From: Youngiibacter multivorans
GTDB taxonomy: Bacteria > Bacillota > Clostridia > Clostridiales > Clostridiaceae
NCBI RefSeq assembly: GCF_017873395.1
Contig: NZ_JAGGKC010000016.1
Coordinates: forward strand, 23,519-87,518
Length of the DNA stretch: 64,000 nt
Direction of reading: 5' to 3'
Shown: positions 18,120-26,556 of the stretch, piece by piece
How positions within the stretch are numbered: position 1 is the stretch's first letter
Layout of the letters: each line of letters opens with the position of its first letter
Translations under genes and position numbers: made by a program
The notes under the pieces: model-generated
What the model was told of the DNA's origin: nothing
Seen by the model: the letters and a program-made list of their open reading frames with translations, nothing else
The model's database searches: none

Positions 18120-18152
18120 GAAGCTGAGTTTCTCAGCTTCTTCTCTATTTTG
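18120..18152 (+). terminator. Rho-independent terminator
   Basis: Perfect 9-bp stem GAAGCTGAG (18120-18128) / CTCAGCTTC (18132-18140) followed by TTCTCTATTTT. Confidence 0.8.
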
Positions 18153-18185
18153 CGGATTAACTGTATAATTAGCTTAGTTTAAATT

Positions 18186-18214
18186 AAGGAGACAGCAGGT
18201 GCTGTATTTTAAAG
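18186..18214 (+). promoter_or_regulatory. Hairpin inside the SD-to-start spacer of the S1-protein gene
   Basis: AAGGAG (18186-18191) is 23 nt before the ATG, too far for normal initiation. The 14 nt directly after it, ACAGCAGGTGCTGT (18192-18205), are a perfect palindrome. If folded, the effective spacing becomes 9 nt. No other in-frame start with a better site is visible. Confidence 0.5.
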
Positions 18215-19387
18215 ATGGAAGATAATAAGAACAACCCACAGGAAGAAAATGAAATGTCAATGATGGATGCGCTGGACAGCTATTCTGTAAAGAGGCTTAA
18301 TGAAGGCGACATACTCAAGGGTAAGGTAATCAAAGTAACCAGGGACGAGGTTTTCGTCAACATCAATCATTTCAGCGATGGAGTGGTTTCCAGGGAAGAA
18401 CTGACTGATGACCATGATGCTGACCTTACTTCATTATTTTCAGCTGGCGATGACATTGATGTGATCGTGCTTAAGGCTGATGATGGCGAAGGTAATGTCA
18501 AGCTGTCAAAAATCAAAGCTACAGCCATGCTTTCAAGGGACAGCCTCGCAGAAGCCTTTGAAAAGGGTACTCCACTGAAGGTCAGGGTGAAGGAAGTCGT
18601 CAAGGGCGGACTCAGGATGTCCTATATGGGCATCGAAGGCTTCATGCCTGCATCGATGGCATCGGACAGATATATCGAGGATTTGAAGTCGCTTGAAGGA
18701 AAGGAACTTGATGTCAAGGTAGCAGAGTATGAGGAGGACGGCAGAAGGCTCATATTTTCAAGGAAAGCCTTCCTTGCTGAAAATAACATTAAGCTCAAGG
18801 AAAAGCTCCTTCTCACCCTGAAGGAAGGGGATACCATGGAAGGAACCGTTGAAAGCATAGTTCCATACGGTGCGTTCATTGACCTTGGCGGAGTTACAGG
18901 TCTTGCACATGTCAGCGACTTATCATATAAGAGGGTTAACAATCCTTCAGAGGTCGTGTCAGTCGGAGAAAAGGTCATAGTGCACATACTGAAGATCGAC
19001 AGAAAGAAGGACAGGATCTCGCTTTCACTGAAAGATAAAGCTGAAGACCCATGGAAAACAAACCTCACAGTAAAGAGAGGCGATATTGTCCCGGGTACAG
19101 TTTCCAAGCTTATAGACTCTGGTGCATTCGTCGCAATCGGCGGCGGACTTGAAGGTTTCGTCCATGTCAGCGAAATAAGCAGCTCCCATGTGTCCAGTCC
19201 AAAGGAAGCACTCAAGGAAGGACAGGAGGTCAAGGTAATGGTTCTGGATGTCAATCCTGACAAGCAGAGGGTAAGCCTTTCAATCAAGGATGCAGAAGGA
19301 AAAGGAGAAGCCGGGTACTATGAGGATGACAACCTGACACTGGGGGACATGTTCAAGGGGCTTCTCGACAAATTCAAGGAGGATTAG
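18215..19387 (+). CDS. Four-S1-domain RNA-binding protein (ribosomal protein S1-like)
   Basis: A 390-residue RNA-binding protein with four S1 motifs at about 29-100, 118-188, 205-275 and 290-362. The third (MEGTVESIVPYGAFIDLGGVTGL) and fourth (VPGTVSKLIDSGAFVAIGGG) are closest to consensus, with HVS(D/E) and RISLSLK-type ends. Firmicute S1-like proteins (YpfD type) are shorter than the six-domain E. coli S1, and this fits them; many clostridia fuse this module to IspH, which is not the case here. ATG 18215 is the only plausible start. Downstream pepD begins 2 nt after the stop, so the genes form one operon. Confidence 0.86.
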   Translation: MEDNKNNPQEENEMSMMDALDSYSVKRLNEGDILKGKVIKVTRDEVFVNINHFSDGVVSREELTDDHDADLTSLFSAGDDIDVIVLKADDGEGNVKLSKIKATAMLSRDSLAEAFEKGTPLKVRVKEVVKGGLRMSYMGIEGFMPASMASDRYIEDLKSLEGKELDVKVAEYEEDGRRLIFSRKAFLAENNIKLKEKLLLTLKEGDTMEGTVESIVPYGAFIDLGGVTGLAHVSDLSYKRVNNPSEVVSVGEKVIVHILKIDRKKDRISLSLKDKAEDPWKTNLTVKRGDIVPGTVSKLIDSGAFVAIGGGLEGFVHVSEISSSHVSSPKEALKEGQEVKVMVLDVNPDKQRVSLSIKDAEGKGEAGYYEDDNLTLGDMFKGLLDKFKED

Positions 19388-19389
19388 GA

Positions 19390-20832
19390 ATGGGTGTGCT
19401 TTCTGGGCTAAAGCCTGAAAAGGTAATGAGATATTTTGAAGAGATATCAATGATTCCAAGAGGTTCAGGGAACGAAAAGGGTATTAGCGACTACCTTAAG
19501 TCCTTTGCAGAAGCAAGGGGACTTGAGGTTGTTCAGGACGAAGTCCTTAACATAATCATCAGGAAGAATGGCTCCCCGGGCTACGAGGATTCACCTGCAG
19601 TGATCCTCCAGGGACACATGGACATGGTCAATGAAAAGAACAAGGACACTGTCCATGATTTCATGAATGATCCCCTTAAGCTCAGAATTGTCGACGACTA
19701 TATATATGCCTCAGGCACGACGCTTGGTGCAGACAATGGAATAGCAATTGCATATGCACTTGCTGTCCTTGACAGCGACGACATATCCCATCCTCCACTG
19801 GAGGTGCTTGTGACCGTCGAGGAGGAGACTGGGCTTTTAGGTGCAGCAAAAGTCGATGGATCGCATTTTCACGGGAAGACACTGATCAACCTTGATTCTG
19901 AGGAAGAGGGAGTATTCCTTGTCAGCTGTGCAGGAGGAGCGAGGCAGATAGTCAGCCTGCCTGTTGTACATGAAGCTGCTGAAGGCTCTGCCTTCAGGAT
20001 ACAGGTCAAGGGGCTTAAAGGCGGCCACTCGGGCATGGAGATACATAAAGAAAGAGGTAATTCCAACAAGATACTCGGAAGGATCCTGCACCATCTTTGC
20101 AAGAAGTACGACCTGAGGATTACTGAAATCTCAGGCGGTTCAAAGATGAACGCCATCCCCAGGGAATCTGAGGCACTTGTGGTTGTAAGAGGAGATGCGG
20201 ACGGCTTCGAAAAAGAGGTACAGATTGTAGCAGGTGTTGCCTTAGCTGAAATCAAGACCCAGGACCCTGAATTGAAGGTTACTGCAGAGTCAGCCTCACT
20301 TCCATCAGAGACCTTCACCAAGGAAACAACAGGGAAGGCTGAAGAACTTCTCCTTCTGCTTCCGGACGGAGTGCTGAACTATTCTCAGGACATACCCGGC
20401 CTTGTAGAGACATCCCTGAATCTCGGAGTGCTCCAGACGGATGAGAAGAGTGTAAAGTTTGAGTTCGCAGTAAGAAGCAGCGTTGAAACCAGGAAGAAGC
20501 TGACGCTGGAAAAGGTCAGGACCCTGGCGGCGAGCTACGGTGCAGTTGCTGAGGTGAGCTCCTCATATCCGGGATGGAACTATGACAGGGACTCGAAGAT
20601 AAGGCAGAGGTTCATTGACACTTACAAGAGGCTATATGGTAAAAATGCAGAGGTTACTGCAATCCATGCGGGAGTCGAATGCGGACTACTCTCTGAAAAG
20701 ATAGACGGTCTTGATATGATCTCACTGGGGCCGGATATGTTTGATGTCCACACCCCGGAAGAGCATATCAGCATCTCTTCTATCGCAAGGACCTACGACC
20801 TTTTGCTTGAAGTGCTCAGGGATCTCAGATAG
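19390..20832 (+). CDS. pepD: Aminoacyl-histidine dipeptidase (PepD, M20 family)
   Basis: Cytosolic metallodipeptidase with broad Xaa-His and dipeptide activity. The 480 residues have the usual PepD length. Metal and catalytic motifs are QGHMDMV near 76-82, GADNGIAIAY near 115-124, EEETGLLGA near 144-152, NLDSEEEG near 170 and the C-terminal HAGVECGLL near 419-427. The lid domain starts GGHSGMEIH near 212. SD AAGGAGG lies across the end of the preceding S1-protein gene, so expression is coupled. A sulfurtransferase gene follows after 9 nt. Confidence 0.92.
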   Translation: MGVLSGLKPEKVMRYFEEISMIPRGSGNEKGISDYLKSFAEARGLEVVQDEVLNIIIRKNGSPGYEDSPAVILQGHMDMVNEKNKDTVHDFMNDPLKLRIVDDYIYASGTTLGADNGIAIAYALAVLDSDDISHPPLEVLVTVEEETGLLGAAKVDGSHFHGKTLINLDSEEEGVFLVSCAGGARQIVSLPVVHEAAEGSAFRIQVKGLKGGHSGMEIHKERGNSNKILGRILHHLCKKYDLRITEISGGSKMNAIPRESEALVVVRGDADGFEKEVQIVAGVALAEIKTQDPELKVTAESASLPSETFTKETTGKAEELLLLLPDGVLNYSQDIPGLVETSLNLGVLQTDEKSVKFEFAVRSSVETRKKLTLEKVRTLAASYGAVAEVSSSYPGWNYDRDSKIRQRFIDTYKRLYGKNAEVTAIHAGVECGLLSEKIDGLDMISLGPDMFDVHTPEEHISISSIARTYDLLLEVLRDLR

Positions 20833-20841
20833 GAGGCAGCT

Positions 20842-21636
20842 ATGAAAAATTTCAAGGATATCGGATTTTTAAGAACTGAACCTGATCTGACAGTGATCGA
20901 TGCAAGGAAGAGAGATGAATACCTGAAAGACCACTACAAGGGATCCTTCAGCCTGGACCTCGACCTTGACATGGCGGGACCAGTCCTCCAGCATGGGGGA
21001 AGGCATCCGCTGCCAGATGTTCTGACCTTTCAGGAAAAGCTCAGGTCAATTGGCCTTAGCGATGATTCCAGAGTCGTCATTTATGACAATGGCGGCAACG
21101 ACAGCGCGGGAAGACTCTGGTGGATGCTGAAGTACTACGGTCTTAAGGACGTTTTCGTGCTATTAAGGGGTTACTCAGAATTCACCGACGTGGAAAAGGA
21201 TTCTGAAGTACCAAAGCCGGAGAAAGGAAAGATAACACTTGTTCCTGACGAATCGATGACAGCACCATATGAGGAGATCCTGGAATATTCAAAGCAGGAG
21301 AAGCTTTATGGCAAGGTTGTCGTAGATTCCAGGAGCGAAGAAAGATGGAGAGGGTTTGTTGAACCCATCGACAGAAAGAAGGGCCGCATCCCTAATACCA
21401 TAAACATCTTCTACAGGAAATGCTTCAATCCGGACAATTCGCTAAAGGATATGGAATTCATAAAGGATTCATTTGAGAAGGCTTCTGCCTTCGACGATGT
21501 CATATTCCACTGCGGATCGGGTGTAACCGCTTGTACTAACATAATGCTGTTCGACGAGCTTGGCAGGAAAGGACGTCTTTACGTTGGCAGCTTCAGTGAC
21601 TATATAAGTTACGATAACGAACCCATAAAGGAGTAG
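20842..21636 (+). CDS. Two-domain rhodanese sulfurtransferase
   Basis: Thiosulfate or 3-mercaptopyruvate sulfurtransferase of 264 residues, with two rhodanese domains (about 8-105 and 130-258). The catalytic loop of the second domain reads HCGSGVTACT near 219-228, with Cys as the persulfide carrier; CGSGVTA is the form common in mercaptopyruvate sulfurtransferases. WRGFVEPIDRKKGRIPN is the conserved inter-strand signature. It belongs to the S1-pepD operon and has SD AGGAGG. The sulfur donor is not decided by sequence alone. Confidence 0.88.
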   Translation: MKNFKDIGFLRTEPDLTVIDARKRDEYLKDHYKGSFSLDLDLDMAGPVLQHGGRHPLPDVLTFQEKLRSIGLSDDSRVVIYDNGGNDSAGRLWWMLKYYGLKDVFVLLRGYSEFTDVEKDSEVPKPEKGKITLVPDESMTAPYEEILEYSKQEKLYGKVVVDSRSEERWRGFVEPIDRKKGRIPNTINIFYRKCFNPDNSLKDMEFIKDSFEKASAFDDVIFHCGSGVTACTNIMLFDELGRKGRLYVGSFSDYISYDNEPIKE

Positions 21637-22542
21637 ATGCGCTTGCACATCAAATACTTCGGGATGAGGACCGTAAAGACAGGTCTGGCTGTCCTCGTTT
21701 CGTCCTTTCTGGCAACCGTCATCCCCGGCACAGACGCATTCAACATAACGTTCGCGAGCGTGATATGCATCGAGACGTCTATGGTGTCAAGCCTCAAGGC
21801 TGGCTTTAACAGGGTCACTGGAACCTTCATGGGTGCGATGTCCGCCCTTGCCATGCTTTACCTTCCGCTTTCCAATCCCGTAAGGATGTCAGTGGGAGTC
21901 ATGCTGGTCATACTTGCCTGCAACAGGCTTGGGATAAAAAGGTCAATAGGGATAAGCGCTTCAGTTGTAATCCTGATTATCGCTGGAAGAAGGGATGTAA
22001 CCCCTCTGGAATATACCATGAGGAGGATTCTGGATACGCTTATGGGAATCGGTGTCGCCACATTCATCAATCTGGCAATAGCGCCTCCGGACCTGATGCG
22101 CTCCACAAGGGAAACATTCATTAAGTTCAGGAATACGGCCTCTGCTACCATATGCGAGATGCTCTTCCTTGACCTGGATGAAGGTTTGCCAGACCTGACA
22201 AAGGACCTCGATTCCTTCAAGACATCAGTCAAGGCCTTGTCGGAGGAGATCCCCTATCTTAGAAGATATGACGTCGGCGAATCAAAATATCTCCAAAAGA
22301 TGGAAAATCAGGCGGAAAGGGTATATATACATCTTGAGTCCCTGGCCATGATGGGAAGGTCACAGCCTGTTACCAGGGAGAACAACGTGATGCTCAGAAG
22401 GCTTATCGGTATCGACTTTCCTGAGAGAGAGCTTCCAGCCGATGGAACCGTCACAGGTGAGACCGCAATCTTCAACTACAATCTGAAGAAGCTTCTGACT
22501 GCCCTTTCAGTTTTGATGGAAGAATATGTAAAGGGCAGCTGA
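21637..22542 (+). CDS. Aromatic acid exporter family 1 membrane protein
   Basis: A 301-residue protein of the ArAE_1/FUSC-like family. The N-terminal half (about 10-145) holds about five hydrophobic helices, including TVKTGLAVLVSSFLATVIPG and the conserved FASVICIETSMVSSLKAG. The C-terminal half is a soluble helical domain. Relatives resemble aromatic-acid efflux proteins, but the substrate here is unknown. ATG 21637 directly follows the previous stop, with AAGGAG overlapping that stop; TTG 21643 is an equally spaced alternative. It is the last gene of the S1-pepD operon. Confidence 0.78.
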   Translation: MRLHIKYFGMRTVKTGLAVLVSSFLATVIPGTDAFNITFASVICIETSMVSSLKAGFNRVTGTFMGAMSALAMLYLPLSNPVRMSVGVMLVILACNRLGIKRSIGISASVVILIIAGRRDVTPLEYTMRRILDTLMGIGVATFINLAIAPPDLMRSTRETFIKFRNTASATICEMLFLDLDEGLPDLTKDLDSFKTSVKALSEEIPYLRRYDVGESKYLQKMENQAERVYIHLESLAMMGRSQPVTRENNVMLRRLIGIDFPERELPADGTVTGETAIFNYNLKKLLTALSVLMEEYVKGS

Positions 22543-22553
22543 TGCTGCATATG

Positions 22554-22584
22554 AAAAAAAGCAGCTGATAAAGCTGCTTTTTTT
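22554..22584. terminator. Bidirectional terminator
   Basis: AAAAAAAGCAGCT (22554-22566) / AGCTGCTTTTTTT (22572-22584), between convergent operons. Confidence 0.92.
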
Positions 22585-23346
22585 CTATGCCCTCAACTGG
22601 CTCCTCGAGTTGAAATATCCCCTATATGCAAGATAGCACGCTATGAACGCTGCTATCGCAGTGGTTGAGAGAATCATGAAGGTAACCATGATCTGGTACC
22701 TTATAGCTGTCAGCGGGCTTGCCCCTGCAAGTATCAGTCCGGACATCATTCCGGGAAGCGAGACTATACCTAAGGTCTTTGCAGAATCCACAGTCGGCAT
22801 CATCGCAGTCCTTATGGATTCCTTGACGATTTCCCTTGATGCAAGAAAGGGTGAAGCACCGAGAGACAACTTGGTCTCTACTTCGTTCCTCCTGTCCTTG
22901 AAGGCAGTGCCCATAAAGCGATAGGATAGGCCAATTGCAATCATCGAATTGCTGATTATCATTCCTCCAACCGGGATCATCTGGGACGGCACGAATCTCA
23001 GCGTACGAGTGAGCACAAGTATCCCTAATGTCACTGCAGTTCCTGAACCTATTGAAGCGAACGAAATCAGGAATGCGTTCTCGATTCCTTTTCCGCGTTT
23101 CTTTGCATTGTATGCAGCATTCAGGATCATCGTTGCCAGAAGGAAAAATGTGAATAGGAAGCTCTCAAGTCCGAACACATACTGCAGGACATATCCCACA
23201 GCTATAAGCTGGACTATGGCCCTCAGTATGCTTATTACGATGTCCTTCTCAAGCTTCAGATGTTCCCTGAGAGATATGGCAAGGGCAATTACTACAAGAA
23301 CAGAAGAGAACGCAAGGGAGTACAGACTTATTTCTGCTTCAGGCAA
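22585..23346 (-). CDS. fetB: FetB-type ABC transporter permease
   Basis: Membrane subunit of a FetAB-like exporter linked to iron homeostasis and oxidative stress in E. coli. The 253 residues form about seven hydrophobic segments, with the family signatures LRAIVQLIAVGYVL, PVGGMIISNSMIAIGLSY and LSLGASPFLASREIVKESIRTAMMPTVD. TTG 23346 is chosen as start: it has GGTGG 6 nt upstream and gives the N-terminal length expected for FetB; GTG 23370 would add eight residues. It overlaps the end of fetA by 8 nt. Metal specificity is inferred from the family only. Confidence 0.86.
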   Translation of the reverse strand: MPEAEISLYSLAFSSVLVVIALAISLREHLKLEKDIVISILRAIVQLIAVGYVLQYVFGLESFLFTFFLLATMILNAAYNAKKRGKGIENAFLISFASIGSGTAVTLGILVLTRTLRFVPSQMIPVGGMIISNSMIAIGLSYRFMGTAFKDRRNEVETKLSLGASPFLASREIVKESIRTAMMPTVDSAKTLGIVSLPGMMSGLILAGASPLTAIRYQIMVTFMILSTTAIAAFIACYLAYRGYFNSRSQLRA

Positions 23347-23980
23347 GACTTTCCACCACCTTTCCTTCACGGATCATAAGCACCCTGTCAGATAGCCCCA
23401 GCTGATCCTGGTCATGCGTCACCCAGATTACAGTGATTCCTCTCTCAGAAAGCTTCCTTACCGTGTCTTCTATCATACGGGCATTCTCTTTATCAAGGGA
23501 TGCCGTGACTTCATCAAGCAGGAGGATGTCAGGAGAAATGAGCAGACTTCTAAGAAGTGCAACCCTCTGTTTTTCTCCACCAGAGATAACCCGCGATTCC
23601 TTGGTAAGTATGTCCTCAGTCAGACCTACCTCTGGAAGAAGTTCCCTTATCCTTTCAAGGTCAGGCTCCATTTCCCTGATCCTGTAAGGAAACTCCAGGT
23701 CCTCGATTACTGTATGCATAAACAGGGTAGGCGTCTGGAAAACATACGATACCCGCTGTCTGTATTCCTCAGGCCTGTATTCAAGGATGTTTCTCCCATT
23801 GAACCTTATGTCGCCTGATGTAGGAGACAGCTGGTCACCTATGATCCTTAAGAGCGTACTCTTGCCGCTTCCAGACGGGCCGGAAACCATCATGAGCTCT
23901 CCTTTGCCAACTGCGAAGCTTATATTCTCAAGTATATGTTTATTGTCTGCCACATAGCTTATATTGTTAATTTCAAGCAA
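23339..23980 (-). CDS. fetA: FetA-type ABC transporter ATP-binding protein
   Basis: ATPase subunit of the FetAB-like transporter, 213 residues. Walker A GPSGSGKST is near 34-42, the Q-loop is VFQTP, the ABC signature VISGGEKQRVALLRSLL lies near 131-147, Walker B is ILLLDEVTAS and the switch His is in WVTHDQDQL. TTG at 23980 follows GGGGGTG. A divergent gap upstream holds its promoter. It is co-translated with fetB. Confidence 0.88.
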   Translation of the reverse strand: MLEINNISYVADNKHILENISFAVGKGELMMVSGPSGSGKSTLLRIIGDQLSPTSGDIRFNGRNILEYRPEEYRQRVSYVFQTPTLFMHTVIEDLEFPYRIREMEPDLERIRELLPEVGLTEDILTKESRVISGGEKQRVALLRSLLISPDILLLDEVTASLDKENARMIEDTVRKLSERGITVIWVTHDQDQLGLSDRVLMIREGKVVESLA

Positions 23981-24004
23981 ATTTTCACCCCCATTATCCG
24001 GTTA

Positions 24005-24034
24005 ATTATATGACATCCACAACAGACTTTTCAA
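24005..24034 (-). promoter_or_regulatory. fetAB promoter
   Basis: On the minus strand TTGAAA (24029-24034) and TATAAT (24005-24010) are 18 nt apart. No Fur box is obvious nearby. Confidence 0.55.
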
Positions 24035-24137
24035 CTTTTGTTCAAAATTTGACCAGCTTCTGTAAAGTTAACAGAAATTATACTTTGACCTTATAAATAT
24101 CAACGCGCAAGGATGTATAATAGAGGTTGAGGTGATA

Positions 24138-24239
24138 ATGGTTATATTAAAGGCTGAAAGGTTAGGCATTGATACGGGAAATTTGTCAGATGATCTTCAA
24201 TCTTCGGAACTATTGACCAGATATCCCCGATTTGCTTGA
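24138..24239 (+). CDS. Possible 33-residue small protein upstream of rubrerythrin
   Basis: ATG 24138 follows a good SD (GAGGTGA) and TATAAT at 24116-24121. It encodes 33 residues starting MVILKAERLG and ending RYPRFA. The TGA stop overlaps the -35 box of the rubrerythrin promoter. I recognise no family; it may be a chance frame or a small leader-type peptide. Only the initiation signals support it. Confidence 0.3.
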   Translation: MVILKAERLGIDTGNLSDDLQSSELLTRYPRFA

Positions 24240-24283
24240 CAAACGCCAAATTAATAACTATTATTAAATTATAATCGTTATAA
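24236..24283 (+). promoter_or_regulatory. Rubrerythrin promoter with PerR-type box
   Basis: TTGACA (24236-24241), 17 nt, TATTAT (24259-24264) is a strong promoter. TTATAATCGTTATAA (24269-24283) matches the PerR box TTATAATNATTATAA in 14 of 15 positions and sits on the transcription start. TTAATAA-CTA-TTATTAA (24251-24267) is a second perfect palindrome covering the -10. Confidence 0.7.
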
Positions 24284-24298
24284 ATAGGAGGATTGCAA

Positions 24299-24886
24299 AT
24301 GAGCTCATGTAAAGGATCAAAGACAGCAGAAAATCTTCTCAAGGCTTTTGCCGGAGAATCACAGGCCAGAAGCAGGTATGTATACTATGCAAGTGTAGCC
24401 AAGAAGGAAGGATATCTGAGGATTGCTGACATTTTCAATGAGACAGCTGAAAATGAGAAGGAACATGCAAAGAGATTCTACAAGTTCCTTGTCAAGGACC
24501 TCAACGACACCATGCTTGAAATCACAGCAGCTTATCCTGTAGGACTATTCGAGGATACCGTATCCAACCTTAAAGCTGCAGCTGCAGGCGAGCATGAGGA
24601 GTGGACAGACCTTTATCCATCATTTGCCAAGACTGCAAGGGAAGAGGGCTTCAATGATGTAGCGCTAGCCTTCGACAACATCTCCAAGGTTGAGAAGGAG
24701 CATGAGGAAAGATACAGCACACTTGCAGCTCTTGTAGGGAGCGGTGCATACTTCAAGAGGTCAGAGCCTGTGCTTTGGAAGTGCAATAACTGCGGATATA
24801 TCTATGAGGGTCTTGAAGCACCAGCGAAGTGCCCTGCATGCCTGCATGACAGGTCATACTTCGAGGTAGCCTGCAAAGCCTGGTAG
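24299..24886 (+). CDS. rbr: Rubrerythrin
   Basis: Non-haem di-iron peroxidase that reduces hydrogen peroxide in anaerobes. The 195 residues comprise a four-helix ferritin-like domain (about 1-150) with iron-ligand motifs FAGESQARSRY, ENEKEHAKRFYKF and VEKEHEERY, and a C-terminal rubredoxin-like domain with CNNCGYIYEG and CPAC (about 160-180). ATG 24299 has AGGAGGA 6 nt upstream. It is transcribed alone from a promoter with a PerR-type box, as expected for peroxide defence. Confidence 0.95.
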   Translation: MSSCKGSKTAENLLKAFAGESQARSRYVYYASVAKKEGYLRIADIFNETAENEKEHAKRFYKFLVKDLNDTMLEITAAYPVGLFEDTVSNLKAAAAGEHEEWTDLYPSFAKTAREEGFNDVALAFDNISKVEKEHEERYSTLAALVGSGAYFKRSEPVLWKCNNCGYIYEGLEAPAKCPACLHDRSYFEVACKAW

Positions 24887-24917
24887 AAATAGGAATTAAA
24901 AGCATATTGCAGTGATT

Positions 24918-24948
24918 AAGCCGGTGTCGCGAAGACGCCGGCTTTTCA
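24918..24948 (+). terminator. Rho-independent terminator
   Basis: AAGCCGGTGTC (24918-24928) / GACGCCGGCTT (24934-24944) with one G-U pair, followed by TTC. Confidence 0.75.
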
Positions 24949-25242
24949 CGTCCTTATCCACTCTGATATACTAATTGGTGAAGGTTCATTTCAAAAGTTT
25001 GAAAAAATGGCTTCTGCGCAAAATGTAGACATACGAAATGATTCCTGGGCTTTCTTCTGGAAATTTTCCAGTATTTTCAGAGGGCCTGAATTTGCTTTTT
25101 CAAATTGGCAGGGTCTTAAAAAACATTGAAAATAAATCATGGTTCTTGTGGATTGTCATTGTGAATGTTACACTATATGAGACGAAAAAGGAGCGGCATC
25201 AGGCTGTTTCATTTTGAGTCCCATGCTTTTGGAGGTGGAACA
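24949..25242. other. Gene-free stretch upstream of maf
   Basis: A 294-nt AT-rich stretch. It holds a small palindrome, CTGGAAA-T-TTTCCAG (25057-25071), without a T tail, and a weak possible promoter before maf. I see no convincing gene. Confidence 0.4.
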
Positions 25243-25824
25243 TTGAAATTTGTCCTTGCATCGGCATCTGAAAGAAGACAGGAGCTGCTGAGGCGCATCC
25301 TGCCTGAATATGAAATTATGGTCTCAAGCTTCGATGAGAGTCTGATTCCCTTCAGAGGAGACGAATCAGCGTATGTCATGGAGCTGTCGAGGTCAAAATC
25401 ACATAGTGTCAGGAATCTTTTTGAAGATTCAAAGGATGTTCTGATAATCGGGTCGGACACCATTGTGTCTCTCGATGGTACAATCTATGGCAAGCCAGCC
25501 GACAGGGAAGATGCATCTGCAATGATAAGGTCCATGTCTGGAAAATGGCACAGCGTATACTCCGGAATCTCCATCACTTCAGCTGACGGCATTACCGACA
25601 GCAGTTTTTCGGTCAGGACTGATGTCAAGTTCATGGAAATGACCGATGATGAGATGGAAGACTACCTTGATACCCTTGATTGGGCAGGAAAGGCAGGAGG
25701 CTACGGAATACAGGGTGAAAGCTCGAAATATATAGAAGAGATCAGAGGTGACTATTACAATGTGATGGGTCTGCCGCTGAATGCCCTGTACAAGAATCTC
25801 AAGGAACTTGATATTCTAGGTTAA
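25243..25824 (+). CDS. maf: Maf-type nucleoside triphosphate pyrophosphatase
   Basis: House-cleaning enzyme that hydrolyses dTTP/UTP or modified nucleotides and is linked to septum formation. The 193 residues show LASASERRQELLRRI at the N-terminus, VIGSDTIVSLDG near 69-80, GKP-R-A and YSGISI in the middle, and GKAGGYGIQGESSKYIEEIRGDYYNVMGLP at the C-terminus. TTG 25243 is chosen because GGAGGTG is 5 nt upstream and the earlier ATG would add 26 residues with no match to the family. It heads the radC-mre-min cluster. Confidence 0.9.
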   Translation: MKFVLASASERRQELLRRILPEYEIMVSSFDESLIPFRGDESAYVMELSRSKSHSVRNLFEDSKDVLIIGSDTIVSLDGTIYGKPADREDASAMIRSMSGKWHSVYSGISITSADGITDSSFSVRTDVKFMEMTDDEMEDYLDTLDWAGKAGGYGIQGESSKYIEEIRGDYYNVMGLPLNALYKNLKELDILG

Positions 25825-25853
25825 TGGAACGGGTCATAATCCAGGAGGTTTTT

Positions 25854-26534
25854 ATGGAAAACAGGATCATGGATATGCCCGAAATGGAAAGACCCCAGGA
25901 AAGACTGCTCAGGTACGGAGCTGAAAGCCTTTCCAACAGCGAGCTTCTCGCTGTAATCCTCCGCACCGGAACCAAGGATGAAAATGTCATCGCAATGTCT
26001 CACCGTCTGATTTCCATATTTAGCGGAATCAACGGACTTCTTGAGGCCTCCAAGGAGGAACTCATGGAGGTAAAAGGAATCAAGGAAGCAAAGGCTTGTC
26101 AGATACTCTCTGTAGCTGAGCTTTCAAAGAGATTTCTGACCTACAGGTCAGGTGATTCATTGAGGATAACATCTCCTGATATGGCAGCCAATCTCCTGAT
26201 GGTCGAGATGAGGAGCTACAGGAAGGAAGTGCTTAAGGTAGTTCTCCTGAATACCAAGAACATGGTGATCGGAGTGACGTCGGCATCCGTCGGAAGCCTG
26301 AACTCATCCATAGTTCATCCGCGGGAGATATTCAAGGAAGCAATCAGGAAGAGCGCATCATCTATAATTCTTGCACACAACCACCCCTCGGGGGATCCCG
26401 CACCAAGCAGCGAGGATATCGCATCTACCGAAAGGATCAGGGAAGCGGGCAAGATAATAGGGATCGAGCTTCTCGACCATATCATAATAGGTGATGGAAC
26501 CTATATTAGCTTGAAAGAAAAAAATTTACTTTGA
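25854..26534 (+). CDS. radC: RadC family JAMM-fold protein
   Basis: A 226-residue protein with an N-terminal helix-hairpin-helix-like region (about 15-100) and a JAMM/MPN metal-binding domain (about 105-226). The JAMM signature HNHPSGDPAPS-ED lies near 174-186, preceded by the upstream Glu in the same domain. ATG 25854 is preferred over ATG 25824, because AGGAGGT is 5 nt before the former. The biochemical role of RadC is unsettled; its place before mreB is conserved in many Firmicutes. Confidence 0.9.
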   Translation: MENRIMDMPEMERPQERLLRYGAESLSNSELLAVILRTGTKDENVIAMSHRLISIFSGINGLLEASKEELMEVKGIKEAKACQILSVAELSKRFLTYRSGDSLRITSPDMAANLLMVEMRSYRKEVLKVVLLNTKNMVIGVTSASVGSLNSSIVHPREIFKEAIRKSASSIILAHNHPSGDPAPSSEDIASTERIREAGKIIGIELLDHIIIGDGTYISLKEKNLL

Positions 26535-26556
26535 CAGACTGAAAGGAGAAAAATCA

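Noticed and set aside
18622..19287. Antisense frame of 221 codons over the S1-protein gene
   Set aside because: It is a Ser/Thr/Pro-rich mirror of the S1 repeats without start signals.
25057..25071. Palindrome CTGGAAA-T-TTTCCAG as terminator
   Set aside because: A-T rich, short and without a T tail; probably chance in an AT-rich gap.
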